Shown: positions 1-7,705, counted from the stretch's first letter. The stretch: 14,140 nucleotides of DNA from Saprospiraceae bacterium (GCA_021739805.1 JAIPBB010000123.1:1-14140), one strand, 5' to 3'. The notes: generated by a model not told the origin, from the letters alone. Numbers and translations: made by a program.

Positions 1-57
1 TTCTTGTTCATCAAATAATCCTCTATTTCCTGTTGTTTTGTATGTTTTTGTGTTCAT
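1..57 (-). CDS. Probable IS transposase, N-terminal fragment cut by window edge
   Basis: The minus strand has an ATG at 57 and stays open to base 1, giving 19 residues: MNTKTYKTTGNRGLFDEQE. The GLFDE stretch close to the N-terminus resembles, from memory, the start of IS5/IS1182-type transposases common in Bacteroidota, where it is followed by a KL...DPL segment that would lie outside this window. A promoter with both -33 and -7 elements at ideal spacing sits at 81-111, which supports this ATG as a real start. The family call rests on a very short stretch and could be wrong; the existence of a gene start here is better supported than its identity. No terminal inverted repeat of an IS could be identified between 58 and 239. 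Confidence 0.5.
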   Translation of the reverse strand, partial: MNTKTYKTTGNRGLFDEQE

Positions 58-80
58 AGCTTAATTGTTTAATTAAAACA

Positions 81-111
81 CAAATATACGTTTAATTGTT
101 GGAATAACAAT
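81..111 (-). promoter_or_regulatory. Bacteroidota-type promoter for the left-edge gene
   Basis: On the minus strand the -33 element TTG (110-108, preceded by A) is followed by exactly 19 bases and then TATATTTG (88-81), matching the Bacteroidota consensus TTTG-N19-TAnnTTTG. Transcription would begin about 7 bases downstream, near 74, giving a leader of roughly 17 bases before the ATG at 57. The match was seen by eye; no start-site data exist. Confidence 0.7.
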
Positions 112-160
112 GATTTAAATAATAGAAGTCCCCTTAATACTCTTGTTTTAGTTACACCAT

Positions 161-214
161 CCCAAAATTACCAAAATTATCATTCCAACTAACTAAATTA
201 CATACTCTTATATA
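161..214. repeat. 54-bp direct repeat, copy A (3' side of M48 gene)
   Basis: This stretch aligns over about 54 bases with 1777-1830 with about five mismatches and no gaps. The two copies bracket the whole M48 protease gene. Copy A retains a -7-like TAATTTTG (170-163, minus strand). At the -33 position it has TTA instead of TTG, so it looks like a weakened version of the promoter in copy B. Similarity stops abruptly on both sides. Confidence 0.75.
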
Positions 215-239
215 TCTTTCTAGCTGGGGTTAATAGGTC

Positions 240-1757
240 TTACATTTTATTTACTTTATTTATCATTTTAACTGTCCACTCACGTTCATTAAATAAATAA
301 TTATTTATATATGACCATTCGCCTGTATTTTTTATATTTACAAGATTTAATCTTTCCTTTTCGAGAGCAACAAGGTAGTTATCTAAACTGTTTTTAGCAT
401 CAGCAAACTTTCCTAATCTTATTAATATAATTGCTTCTTGTTTCGATATATTTATTGATGGAGAAATATTTAAAGATTTAGCTATGTTTATATAATTCAA
501 AGCTTCTTTGTTTTTAATTTCATTGTCAAACAAGAATGTAGTAACCATTGCAAGTAAGACGTAATCATCTTCTGTTGCAACATTTGATTTTATATTTCTA
601 TTAACAAGGTTAGAACATGATTGCAAATGATAATTATTAAATTCAATAATAGCATTAAAAGAATTTACAAAGGATATGGTTTTATCATAGTCAGAATTGT
701 AAAATTCAGTAGTTGGTTTTCCAATATATTTAATTCTATCATCTAGAGCAGGATGTGTTCCATCTCCTGTTAAGGCATGATAATTTCCATTTAAAACGCA
801 ATAATTTTTAATTTTCATCAGAGCTGATGATAAAGCAGTGGAATCTATTTTGATATATTTCATTAATTCGGTTGCACATTGATCTGCTTCAATTTCTTGT
901 CCCCTTGAATATTTCAATCCCATCCTTTCATTAAGTTCTGATGCAATTGTATATGCAAGTATTGCTGTACCCATTGTAATTGCACCTGGGGCATAATATT
1001 CATTTTTTGCCGCTGTGTAAATATCTGCAGTGGCAGCAACACCTGTTGCTAATGCTGCCCAAAAATCTGCTCTATTTTTTCTATCCTTAGCATTGTTTAT
1101 ATTAACTATTGAATGATCCAATACAAAATGAGAAATCTCATGTGCCATTACTGCAATTAATTCTTCCTCTGAATTTATTGCAGACAACAAACCTGTTGTT
1201 ATAAACATTGTTCCATTAGAAAAAATAAAAGCATTCGGGACAATACTTTTTAATACTTTAATATTTAGTATTCCCGGACGACCATCTTCCAAACGAATTG
1301 GATATATTTTGTATGATAAAGCATAAAGATAACTTTCGAGATAACTATCTTTAAAAATCATATTATTATTTTCAGTAAAACTGATGTAATTAATAGCTTC
1401 TTCTTCTAGTTCTTTACGAAGTTTATATTGAAGTCCATTTTTTGTGATATTAATATATATACCATTTAAGAGTGCTTGATTTTGCCAAAATTCTTTAATG
1501 TTTGATGGAATAAACTGAATATTCTGAAGTTTTTTAAGGTCTATTACTTTTATATTATTATTACATAACAAATATGCTCGGTAGTTGGTAAGATTATCAA
1601 TAGCTTCTTCTTTTATTTCTAATAGTTCAACCATTTCACCTTCATTAATCTCTGAAGATATTTTTTTTATAACAGTTCCTTTTAAATCAAAAGTTAACTG
1701 AGCAATTGCTAAAAAAGGAATGCTTGCAATTAAAAATAATAATGCAATCTTTTTCAT
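240..1757 (-). CDS. Exported M48-family zinc metalloprotease with TPR-like C-terminus
   Basis: Residues 1-20 form a signal peptide (MKK followed by a hydrophobic run ending AIAQ), so the protein should be exported; the lack of a clear lipobox argues against a lipoprotein. The protease core is about 165-345. It has the zinc motif HEISH at 206-210, the downstream EIEAD at 288-292 whose first Glu is the expected third zinc ligand, and a THPALDDRI segment at 334-342 typical of M48 proteins of the BepA/YfgC and LoiP type. A short hydrophobic stretch lies near 230-275. Residues 385-475 look helical and TPR-like, as in BepA, suggesting a role in envelope protein quality control (inference). The 505-residue length suits an M48-TPR protein. 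A matched promoter at 1779-1808 supports this start. Nothing ties it functionally to the glycogen genes upstream. Confidence 0.9.
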   Translation of the reverse strand: MKKIALLFLIASIPFLAIAQLTFDLKGTVIKKISSEINEGEMVELLEIKEEAIDNLTNYRAYLLCNNNIKVIDLKKLQNIQFIPSNIKEFWQNQALLNGIYINITKNGLQYKLRKELEEEAINYISFTENNNMIFKDSYLESYLYALSYKIYPIRLEDGRPGILNIKVLKSIVPNAFIFSNGTMFITTGLLSAINSEEELIAVMAHEISHFVLDHSIVNINNAKDRKNRADFWAALATGVAATADIYTAAKNEYYAPGAITMGTAILAYTIASELNERMGLKYSRGQEIEADQCATELMKYIKIDSTALSSALMKIKNYCVLNGNYHALTGDGTHPALDDRIKYIGKPTTEFYNSDYDKTISFVNSFNAIIEFNNYHLQSCSNLVNRNIKSNVATEDDYVLLAMVTTFLFDNEIKNKEALNYINIAKSLNISPSINISKQEAIILIRLGKFADAKNSLDNYLVALEKERLNLVNIKNTGEWSYINNYLFNEREWTVKMINKVNKM

Positions 1758-1776
1758 AGTTGTAATTTTATTTCAA

Positions 1777-1830
1777 CCCAAATTTACCAAAATTATCATT
1801 CCCACCAACTAAATTACACACTATTATATA
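1777..1830. repeat. 54-bp direct repeat, copy B (promoter side of M48 gene)
   Basis: This is the partner of 161-214, differing at about five positions. It carries the complete promoter that should drive the M48 gene. Recombination between the copies would excise the M48 coding region and leave one promoter copy. Confidence 0.75.
1779..1808 (-). promoter_or_regulatory. Bacteroidota-type promoter of the M48 gene
   Basis: On the minus strand TTG (1808-1806) is followed by exactly 19 bases and TAAATTTG (1786-1779), an exact fit to the -33/-7 consensus at ideal spacing. Predicted transcription start is near 1772, leaving a leader of about 15 bases before the ATG at 1757. This separates the protease gene transcriptionally from the nuclease gene upstream. 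Confidence 0.75.
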
Positions 1831-2099
1831 TTTTACCGATAAAAATATCGAAATTAAAAAATAAAAATGAGAAAAAAGAATGAAATGCCCATGTACAAAA
1901 GTACACCAAATGTAATGATAAAACTTTGGGCATTCCATGATAGATACAGATAAAGTTGGGGTACACAATAAACTTATAATTAACACAATCAGTCAAATAA
2001 CAAAATTTAAACACATGAAATCTTTGTTTAAATTAAGTTTTACCGATAAGTGATTTTATTGGGATTCACAAAGCAATCAGAAAAGCTTGTTTCGTATCT
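1831..2099. other. Intergenic DNA with short direct and inverted repeats, no gene seen
   Basis: Short open frames here show no recognisable protein and overlap repeats. A 12-bp direct repeat TTTTACCGATAA occurs at 1831-1842 and 2038-2049. A small hairpin CGATA-AAAA-TATCG lies at 1837-1850. AATGCCCA (1884-1891) pairs with TGGGCATT (1927-1934) and encloses GTAC-AAAA-GTAC (1893-1904). AATTTAAACA (2004-2013) pairs perfectly with TGTTTAAATT (2025-2034) around an 11-base loop. On the minus strand that last hairpin is followed by TTTTG and could be a weak terminator for transcripts arriving from the nuclease gene. Confidence 0.5.
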
Positions 2100-2230
2100 G
2101 CAAGAAAACCTGACCAATATTGATTTTCAGTGAGTTTTTCCCCAAGCCCTAAAGGGTGAACTCACTGAAAATCAGCCCACCCTTTAGGGATGGGGAAAGG
2201 CTGATTTTCAATTCAGGGTAGTTTTCTTGC
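2100..2230. repeat. 131-bp palindromic element with competing stems
   Basis: The ends form a perfect 10-bp inverted repeat, GCAAGAAAAC (2100-2109) with GTTTTCTTGC (2221-2230), reinforced by CCTGA (2109-2113) with TCAGG (2213-2217). Inside, a left arm (2122-2134) pairs perfectly over 13 bp with a middle arm (2161-2173). The same middle arm (2166-2177) pairs perfectly over 12 bp with a right arm (2199-2210). The two loops also pair with each other (2137-2144 with 2191-2198, and 2147-2158 with 2178-2189: 20 bp around one small bulge). It begins 15 bases past the stop of the nuclease gene, so it would lie in that gene's 3' untranslated region. It resembles a small non-autonomous palindromic repeat (MITE or REP/BIME-like), but no target duplication was found. 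Confidence 0.85.
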
Positions 2231-2244
2231 TGACACTATTTTTT

Positions 2245-3099
2245 TTACCCACAAATCTTATTAAGTTCCTTTAGCAGTAAATTGTGTTTGGTTTTACCAA
2301 GTCTTAAATCAATCAATGAATCCGGATTCTCTAATAATAGTGAACATGTTACAATACCCAGATTTAGCAAAAATTGTTTTTCCTTTTTTGTAAGATTTTT
2401 TAATACGGTAACAGGGTATATTTTATATTTTTCAATATTCTCCTTTAATCCATTGCCAGTAGGGTAGTCCCATGCTAATAGATTTAAGCCACTACAATTG
2501 CCAAATTTGATAGAGTCTTCTGAGAAACGAGTATTAGTAATTACCCATCCTTTAAAAGAAAAGTCATGAAATTCCGGCATCCCCTGACGTTTGCTTATAA
2601 TATCATCAACCCGCGAACGGACATATAAAGGCACCTGAACACTCACTTGCTTTCCCTGGTCTTTATGGTATTTACACTCAACAAGATGCTGAAGCTTTTC
2701 GTGTGTAGCAATTACATCCATTTCGTGTGAAACACACTGACCTTCTACAATAACCCCAATCTCAGTACTAAATCCCATTTTCTGAAATAATCTTCCAATT
2801 AAAATTTCAAAAGGATAGCCGGTTGGACCAAGTTCTAAAATTGCTTGTTTTAATCTATATCGGAAGGATGAAGTGGTTTTTTCACGATGAAGCATTGAAA
2901 ATGCATGGGAATATATTTTTTTGGTAGTAATTCCGGAATATATCCACTTTTCTATATCTGCAACTATTTTTAATACAATTTCTTTTTTTGCTCCTGCATT
3001 TAATAATGTACGTTCAAGTTTATCAGATGAAAATGCTTCTTCATCACCTGATGCCTTTTTGATAAGTATTTGTTTGTTATTATTTGAGTTTTTATCCAT
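2245..3099 (-). CDS. ATP-cone and Mrr-type restriction endonuclease-like protein
   Basis: Residues about 9-92 read as an ATP-cone, the nucleotide-binding module of ribonucleotide reductases and NrdR: a KK-x-G-E-x-F-S-S-x-K-L start, then a helical segment ending in an FRYRLKQAIL motif. Residues about 93-215 fit a PD-(D/E)xK nuclease of the Mrr_cat type. E98 lies in the first helix (GYPFEILIGRLF), D128 in HEMDVIA, E141 and K143 in VECKYH, and Q155 follows in the expected helix. All catalytic positions appear intact. Residues 220-284 are a helical tail of unknown role. The likely activity is metal-dependent DNA cleavage modulated by ATP or dATP; the regulation is inference. Its biological job (defence, repair or other) cannot be told from context, since no methyltransferase or partner gene is adjacent. 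The large palindromic element lies directly past its stop. Confidence 0.85.
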   Translation of the reverse strand: MDKNSNNNKQILIKKASGDEEAFSSDKLERTLLNAGAKKEIVLKIVADIEKWIYSGITTKKIYSHAFSMLHREKTTSSFRYRLKQAILELGPTGYPFEILIGRLFQKMGFSTEIGVIVEGQCVSHEMDVIATHEKLQHLVECKYHKDQGKQVSVQVPLYVRSRVDDIISKRQGMPEFHDFSFKGWVITNTRFSEDSIKFGNCSGLNLLAWDYPTGNGLKENIEKYKIYPVTVLKNLTKKEKQFLLNLGIVTCSLLLENPDSLIDLRLGKTKHNLLLKELNKICG

Positions 3100-3158
3100 T
3101 ATATGACTATTGAAAAATTATTGTTTCTTAGGCATATGATACAGTTTTAAGGTCAGTT

Positions 3159-3166
3159 CAAATATA
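3159..3166 (-). promoter_or_regulatory. Possible -7 element upstream of the nuclease gene
   Basis: TATATTTG on the minus strand matches TAnnTTTG about 60 bases upstream of the ATG at 3099. There is no TTG at the expected 19-base spacing; the nearest is 24 bases away. This is therefore half a promoter at best. Confidence 0.35.
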
Positions 3167-3219
3167 TAAAATTATAGATAAAAACCTTTACAATAATTTC
3201 TATTTCAAAATTAGCACTA

Positions 3220-3280
3220 TTAAACCTTAAACCTTAAACTTAAACCTTAAACCTTAAACCTTAAACCCGAAACCCGAAAC
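3220..3280. repeat. TTAAACC heptamer tandem array
   Basis: Nine consecutive units: TTAAACC at 3220-3226 and 3227-3233, a six-base unit that has lost one C at 3234-3239, then TTAAACC at 3240-3246, 3247-3253, 3254-3260 and 3261-3267, and finally CGAAACC and CGAAAC variants at 3268-3280. The array ends 10 bases past the stop codon of the synthase-phosphorylase gene. The near-perfect units suggest recent slippage expansion. Confidence 0.9.
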
Positions 3281-3290
3281 ATGAAATTAA

Positions 3291-6200
3291 CTAAATCCAC
3301 TTCAATATCGGAAAATCCTGCCTATAAACCAAAAGCTCATGTTTTGGATATAATCTAAAAGCAAAATCAAAAACACCTGTTACTGTTGCCGGGATTTGGC
3401 AATAAAATCTTCCGATATTACCATCAACTTCTTCAAAATTAAGTTCTTCTTTAAAAAGTATTTGTTTGATTTGGTCGTTTTCTTTTTGTCCGAAAATCAC
3501 TTCAACTCCAATATCATTTGGATTGAGTTCTTTTGTATCAATTTCAAATTCAGCTTCAAAATTTTCGCTTAATTTAAGTGTATGGTTTACATAATCAGGT
3601 ATTTTTTTTGAAACAACTTCAATGCTATCCCATGCCTGCAAAACTTTTCGTTTCCATGTGGTTAGCTCCCTGGCTTTTTGAAAACGATTATCACACATCA
3701 GCTCATTACGCTTTATCAACTTTGTGTAAAACTGTTTTTGATAATCATCCAACTGCCTTTTCATGGTAAATCTTGGGGATATTTCAGCAATATTTTTCTT
3801 AATAAAACCAACCCAATCATTTGGAATTCCATGTGAATCTCGTTTGTAAAATAATGAAGCGATTTCGTGTTCAAACATATCATATAATTTCTCAGCATCG
3901 AATTGATCCTGGAAATCTTGATTCGCATAAGTTCTTCCTTCTTTGAGTGCCCAACCGGCATCTTCTACAAATCCTTCAGCCCACCAGCCATCGAGAACAC
4001 TAAAGTTCAAAACTCCGTTCATAATAGCTTTTTCACCACTTGTTCCTGATGCTTCCATCAATCTTGTGGGAGTATTTAGCCAAACATCAACTCCTTGAGT
4101 AAGTGCCTTTCCTAATTCAATGTCGTAGTTTTCGATAAAAGTGATTTTACCTAAAAACTCCTTCATTTTTGAAATCTCAATAATTCTTTTTATAAGGTCT
4201 TGTCCGGCTTTGTCAGCAGGATGTGCTTTTCCTGCAAAAATAAATTGAATTGGCTGGTTGGAATCTGAAACTAAGTTAGCTAATCTTTCGAGATTTGAAA
4301 ATAGCAAATGTGCTCTTTTGTAGGTAGCAAAACGTCTTGCGAAACCAATAGTAAGAGTTTGGTCGTTGAATGATTGCAGTGTTTTGAAAATCAACTTTGG
4401 ATTTTCTTGTCTTTCGGTAAGGTCTTTTTCAACTCTTTCCTTTATATAATCAATAAGTATTTTTCGTTGTTTTTGTTTTACTTTCCAAATATTTGCATTT
4501 GGAACATTATGAATTTTCTCCCAATATGATAAGTCAAGTTGGTTTTGCATAAAATCTTTTCCAAATTGTTTTTTGTAAAATGCATTCCAATCAGCTGAAA
4601 TCCATGTTGGAAAATGCACACCATTAGTAACGTATGAAATATGTGATTCTTCAGGGAAATAACCATCGTAAAGATTATTGAAAATCTCTTGAGAAACCTT
4701 GCCATGCAACTTACTAACACCATTTACTTCCTGCGAAAGTTTAACAGCTAAAATACTCATTGAGAACTTTTCTTTTGGATTGTTTTCGTCAACCTTTCCA
4801 AGTCCCATAAAGTCTTCCCAACTAATATTTAAGTTTTTTGCAAATTGTGGAAAATACCTTCTTACAATGTCTTCATCAAAAGCATCATGACCGGCAGGAA
4901 CAGGGGTGTGAGTGGTAAACAATGTTGATGCACGTACTACTTCTTTAGCTTGTTCGAAAGATAAACGTTCTTCTATCATCAGGCATCTCAAACGTTCAAG
5001 TCCTATTAATGCAGCATGACCTTCGTTACAATGAAAAACTTTTGGTTTAAGTCCAAGTTTTTTAATTAAACGAATGCCTCCCAAACCTAAAAACATTTCC
5101 TGCTTAAATCGGTTTTGCCAATCGCCACCATAAAGTTGATGTGTGATAAAGCGGTCTTTAAATTCATTTGCTTCTATGTCAGTATCAAGCAGATAAAGAC
5201 TTATTCTGCCAATATTAACTTTCCAAATTTTGGCTATAACCTTTCGACCTGTTAAAGTTAAGCTAATTGTAATCCACTCATTATTTTCATCTTTCACAGG
5301 TTCAAGTGGCATTTTTGAAAATCTCTGTGGCTCATAAAGAGCTAGCTGGTCGCCCATTATAGAAATATCCTGCCTGAAATATCCATATCTGTATAGCAGA
5401 CCAATACCAATCAGATTTTCGTTTGAATCGCTTGCTTCCTTTAAATAATCGCCGGCAAGAACTCCAAGTCCGCCTGAAAATATTTTCAAAGAATCGTGAA
5501 GCCCATATTCCATACTGAAATATGCAATTAGGTCTTTAGGTTTGTTTTCAGCTTCTTTCAGATACTTTTGAAATTTGTTATAAACATTATTAACGCTTTT
5601 AACAAAATCAGGATTTTTCTGTAACTCATCAAGTTGTTGAGATGAAAGTGCCTCAAGGACAGCAATTGGATTTCCTTTAAATTTTTTCCATAGTTTTGGA
5701 TTTATTGATGAAAAAAGTTCAATTGCAGAGTTGTTCCACGACCACCATAAATTTTTTGACATTATTTGAAGCGGCAATAATGATTTTGGATACTCTGATT
5801 TTACTAAAACTTTGCTCCATACCGGGCTTTCCTTTTTAACTTTCACAGGAGCAATAAATTGCTTAACCTTGAAGAATTTCTCACGGCTGTTAACTTTTTC
5901 AAGTGCAATTGAATATGCTTTATAATAATTATCAACTAAATTGTCCCATAATGCAATTCTTGAAATTTCGAATGCTTTGTCACGAGCTTTATTTTTATCA
6001 TGCTTGTTTAAAAGACAAAATTCGATTAATCTTTCAGATAATTCTTTAACAACATAATTATCATTATCATCGCTTCTTTCAATAACGCTAACTCCGGTTT
6101 TATTATCTCCATAACTATCTCTTACCCAAAGTCCAAACCCGCCAAGGCTTGTGGTTATTGTTGGAATATGAAATGCAACGCTTTCTAATGGAGTATATCC

Positions 6201-7526
6201 CCAAGGTTCATAATATGATGGAAAAACTGAAATATCAAAACCTATTAAAAGGTCATAATAGTTAAGATTAATCACCCCGTCTTCACCGTTCAAATAACAA
6301 GGAACAAATATAATTTTCACTTTTTCATTCGGTGAATTTCCTAACTCATTCATTTTAATCCTGTTTAAAATAGGATCATTTTGTTTGTCAAATAAATGAT
6401 GAGTTAAATATTCGTTTGAAATAGGGGAGTCGAAATCGGGCTTACCAATCCGTTGAGTTATTCCATTATAAATAGAGGTGAAATGTGCAGGAATGGTTAT
6501 AAAAGCCACAATTTCCTTTTCGAGATTATTTTGCTTATTAATCATTCCTAAGGCATCAATAAATAAATCAATTCCTTTGTTTCTAAATTCATATCTTCCG
6601 CTGTTAACAATAAATTGAGTGTCTTCATCAAGCTTTTGATTTAATAAAGCTTCGGAAACATCTAATAGCCTTTTTCGAGCTATTTTTCTTTTTTCATCAA
6701 AGAAATTATCATCAGGTACAAATGAATCTTCAAAACCATTGGGAGTAACTACATCAACAGTTTTTTCAAGTAGGTATTTACACTCCTGGGCTGTAATGTC
6801 GCTAACAGTTGTAAAACTGTCAGCATGAATTGCTGAAAGTTTCTCGAGCGAATATTTAGATGAAATATTAAATTGCTTTGCTATAACATCTCCTTTATAA
6901 TTTTCTAAATTACCATATAAAGGAAGTTTGTTTCCTGCTATACTTCTACCTAATGCTGTTGCATGAGTAGTGAAAACTGTTGCAGCCTGTGGTACATTTT
7001 TTTTTAAATATAAAATTCCTGTACCCGTCATCCATTCATGAAATTGGGCAACAAATCTGTCATAGGTGTTCAAATAATAATCGAAATAGCTTTCGATGAT
7101 TTTTCCGGCGGCATAACCAAACATTGCAGGCTCAACATAATCCCATGCTCCGGTTAAAGAGTCAAGCTTATATTCTTCCCATAATTCAGCAAAAATTTTA
7201 TCTTTTTCGGCAAAGAAGCTTGTAAAATCAGCAAGAATCACAATTGGTTTCCCGGCAATATTCCATCTTCCAACTCTAAAATGCAAACCATTATCTTCGG
7301 CATGGATTCTCCATGTCTTTAGTAGATTCTTATCTTCAATAAAATCAGCATTATTACTAGCACCTTTTGTTACATCAGGTCCTATTAATATAAAATTATC
7401 CTTATGCTTTCTAACTAATGATAGTGCTTTTGTTGAGATTACTGTGTAGATACCTCCAACTTTATTACAGACTTCCCAACTTGTTTCAAACAGGAAATCT
7501 GCTTCTATTTTTTTTACTTCTGGCAT
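3291..7526 (-). CDS. Fused glycogen synthase (GT3) and alpha-glucan phosphorylase (GT35)
   Basis: Residues 1-555 are a GT3 glycogen synthase like the fungal and animal enzymes. FETSWEVCNKVGGIYTV (13-29) is the signature N-terminal glycine loop with its Lys, GRYEFRNKG (310-318) the central motif, and YYEPWGYTPLES (438-449) holds E440 and E448, matching the paired catalytic-region glutamates of yeast Gsy2. After a linker (about 555-578), residues 579-1270 are a short-type GT35 phosphorylase. LWWSWN (593-598) begins its N-terminal DUF3417-type region. SMEYGLHDSLKIFSGGLGVLAGD (671-693), FHCNEGHAAL (831-840) and EASGTSGEKA (1158-1167) follow, with K1166 the expected PLP lysine. Residues 1290-1411 are a beta-rich tail of unknown role. 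One chain would thus add glucose from a nucleotide sugar and release glucose-1-phosphate. The arginine-rich glucose-6-phosphate helix of yeast GT3 is reduced to K508-K517 with a single Arg. The whole length is in frame with no break. Confidence 0.93.
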   Translation of the reverse strand: MPEVKKIEADFLFETSWEVCNKVGGIYTVISTKALSLVRKHKDNFILIGPDVTKGASNNADFIEDKNLLKTWRIHAEDNGLHFRVGRWNIAGKPIVILADFTSFFAEKDKIFAELWEEYKLDSLTGAWDYVEPAMFGYAAGKIIESYFDYYLNTYDRFVAQFHEWMTGTGILYLKKNVPQAATVFTTHATALGRSIAGNKLPLYGNLENYKGDVIAKQFNISSKYSLEKLSAIHADSFTTVSDITAQECKYLLEKTVDVVTPNGFEDSFVPDDNFFDEKRKIARKRLLDVSEALLNQKLDEDTQFIVNSGRYEFRNKGIDLFIDALGMINKQNNLEKEIVAFITIPAHFTSIYNGITQRIGKPDFDSPISNEYLTHHLFDKQNDPILNRIKMNELGNSPNEKVKIIFVPCYLNGEDGVINLNYYDLLIGFDISVFPSYYEPWGYTPLESVAFHIPTITTSLGGFGLWVRDSYGDNKTGVSVIERSDDNDNYVVKELSERLIEFCLLNKHDKNKARDKAFEISRIALWDNLVDNYYKAYSIALEKVNSREKFFKVKQFIAPVKVKKESPVWSKVLVKSEYPKSLLPLQIMSKNLWWSWNNSAIELFSSINPKLWKKFKGNPIAVLEALSSQQLDELQKNPDFVKSVNNVYNKFQKYLKEAENKPKDLIAYFSMEYGLHDSLKIFSGGLGVLAGDYLKEASDSNENLIGIGLLYRYGYFRQDISIMGDQLALYEPQRFSKMPLEPVKDENNEWITISLTLTGRKVIAKIWKVNIGRISLYLLDTDIEANEFKDRFITHQLYGGDWQNRFKQEMFLGLGGIRLIKKLGLKPKVFHCNEGHAALIGLERLRCLMIEERLSFEQAKEVVRASTLFTTHTPVPAGHDAFDEDIVRRYFPQFAKNLNISWEDFMGLGKVDENNPKEKFSMSILAVKLSQEVNGVSKLHGKVSQEIFNNLYDGYFPEESHISYVTNGVHFPTWISADWNAFYKKQFGKDFMQNQLDLSYWEKIHNVPNANIWKVKQKQRKILIDYIKERVEKDLTERQENPKLIFKTLQSFNDQTLTIGFARRFATYKRAHLLFSNLERLANLVSDSNQPIQFIFAGKAHPADKAGQDLIKRIIEISKMKEFLGKITFIENYDIELGKALTQGVDVWLNTPTRLMEASGTSGEKAIMNGVLNFSVLDGWWAEGFVEDAGWALKEGRTYANQDFQDQFDAEKLYDMFEHEIASLFYKRDSHGIPNDWVGFIKKNIAEISPRFTMKRQLDDYQKQFYTKLIKRNELMCDNRFQKARELTTWKRKVLQAWDSIEVVSKKIPDYVNHTLKLSENFEAEFEIDTKELNPNDIGVEVIFGQKENDQIKQILFKEELNFEEVDGNIGRFYCQIPATVTGVFDFAFRLYPKHELLVYRQDFPILKWI

Positions 7527-7566
7527 GTGTTTATGATTTTTGCTTGTTTATTTTCAGTAGTTTTTA

Positions 7567-7587
7567 TTAGAAATTAGAAATTAGAAA
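7567..7587. repeat. Three TTAGAAA heptamers upstream of the fusion gene
   Basis: Three perfect TTAGAAA units occupy 7567-7587, about 40 bases upstream of the fusion gene's ATG, within its likely 5' leader. No -7/-33 promoter match was found between 7527 and 7705. Confidence 0.8.
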
Positions 7588-7620
7588 TTTGGTCTCTCAA
7601 CGAATTACTTATTTCTTTTG

Positions 7621-7652
7621 ATAATCATTTTTGTTTTTTAAAAATTGATTAT
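7621..7652. repeat. AT-rich inverted repeat between TonB-like and fusion genes
   Basis: Bases 7621-7632 pair with 7640-7652 (12 bp with one bulged base, 7-base loop) in the 179-bp gap. On the minus strand no T-run follows the stem, so a classical terminator is doubtful. It could still separate the two genes or act in an mRNA leader. Confidence 0.4.
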
Positions 7653-7705
7653 TATGGTTTATCGTTCTAATAAAAAACGTTGTTAAAATTTTTGTTTCTT
7701 GGTTA

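Noticed and set aside
1768..2014. Two overlapping short minus-strand frames of 66 and 72 codons
   Set aside because: Their sequences are rich in Phe, Ile and Cys as expected from AT-rich noncoding DNA, they overlap each other in different frames, and they include the repeat and promoter of the M48 gene.
2245..3099. NrdR or ribonucleotide reductase fragment suggested by the ATP-cone
   Set aside because: There is no zinc ribbon before the cone and no reductase barrel after it; the following domain carries PD-(D/E)xK nuclease motifs instead.
3220..3280. Telomere or linear replicon end
   Set aside because: The array is short, internal between two genes, and its unit differs from known telomere repeats. 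Nothing else suggests a replicon end.
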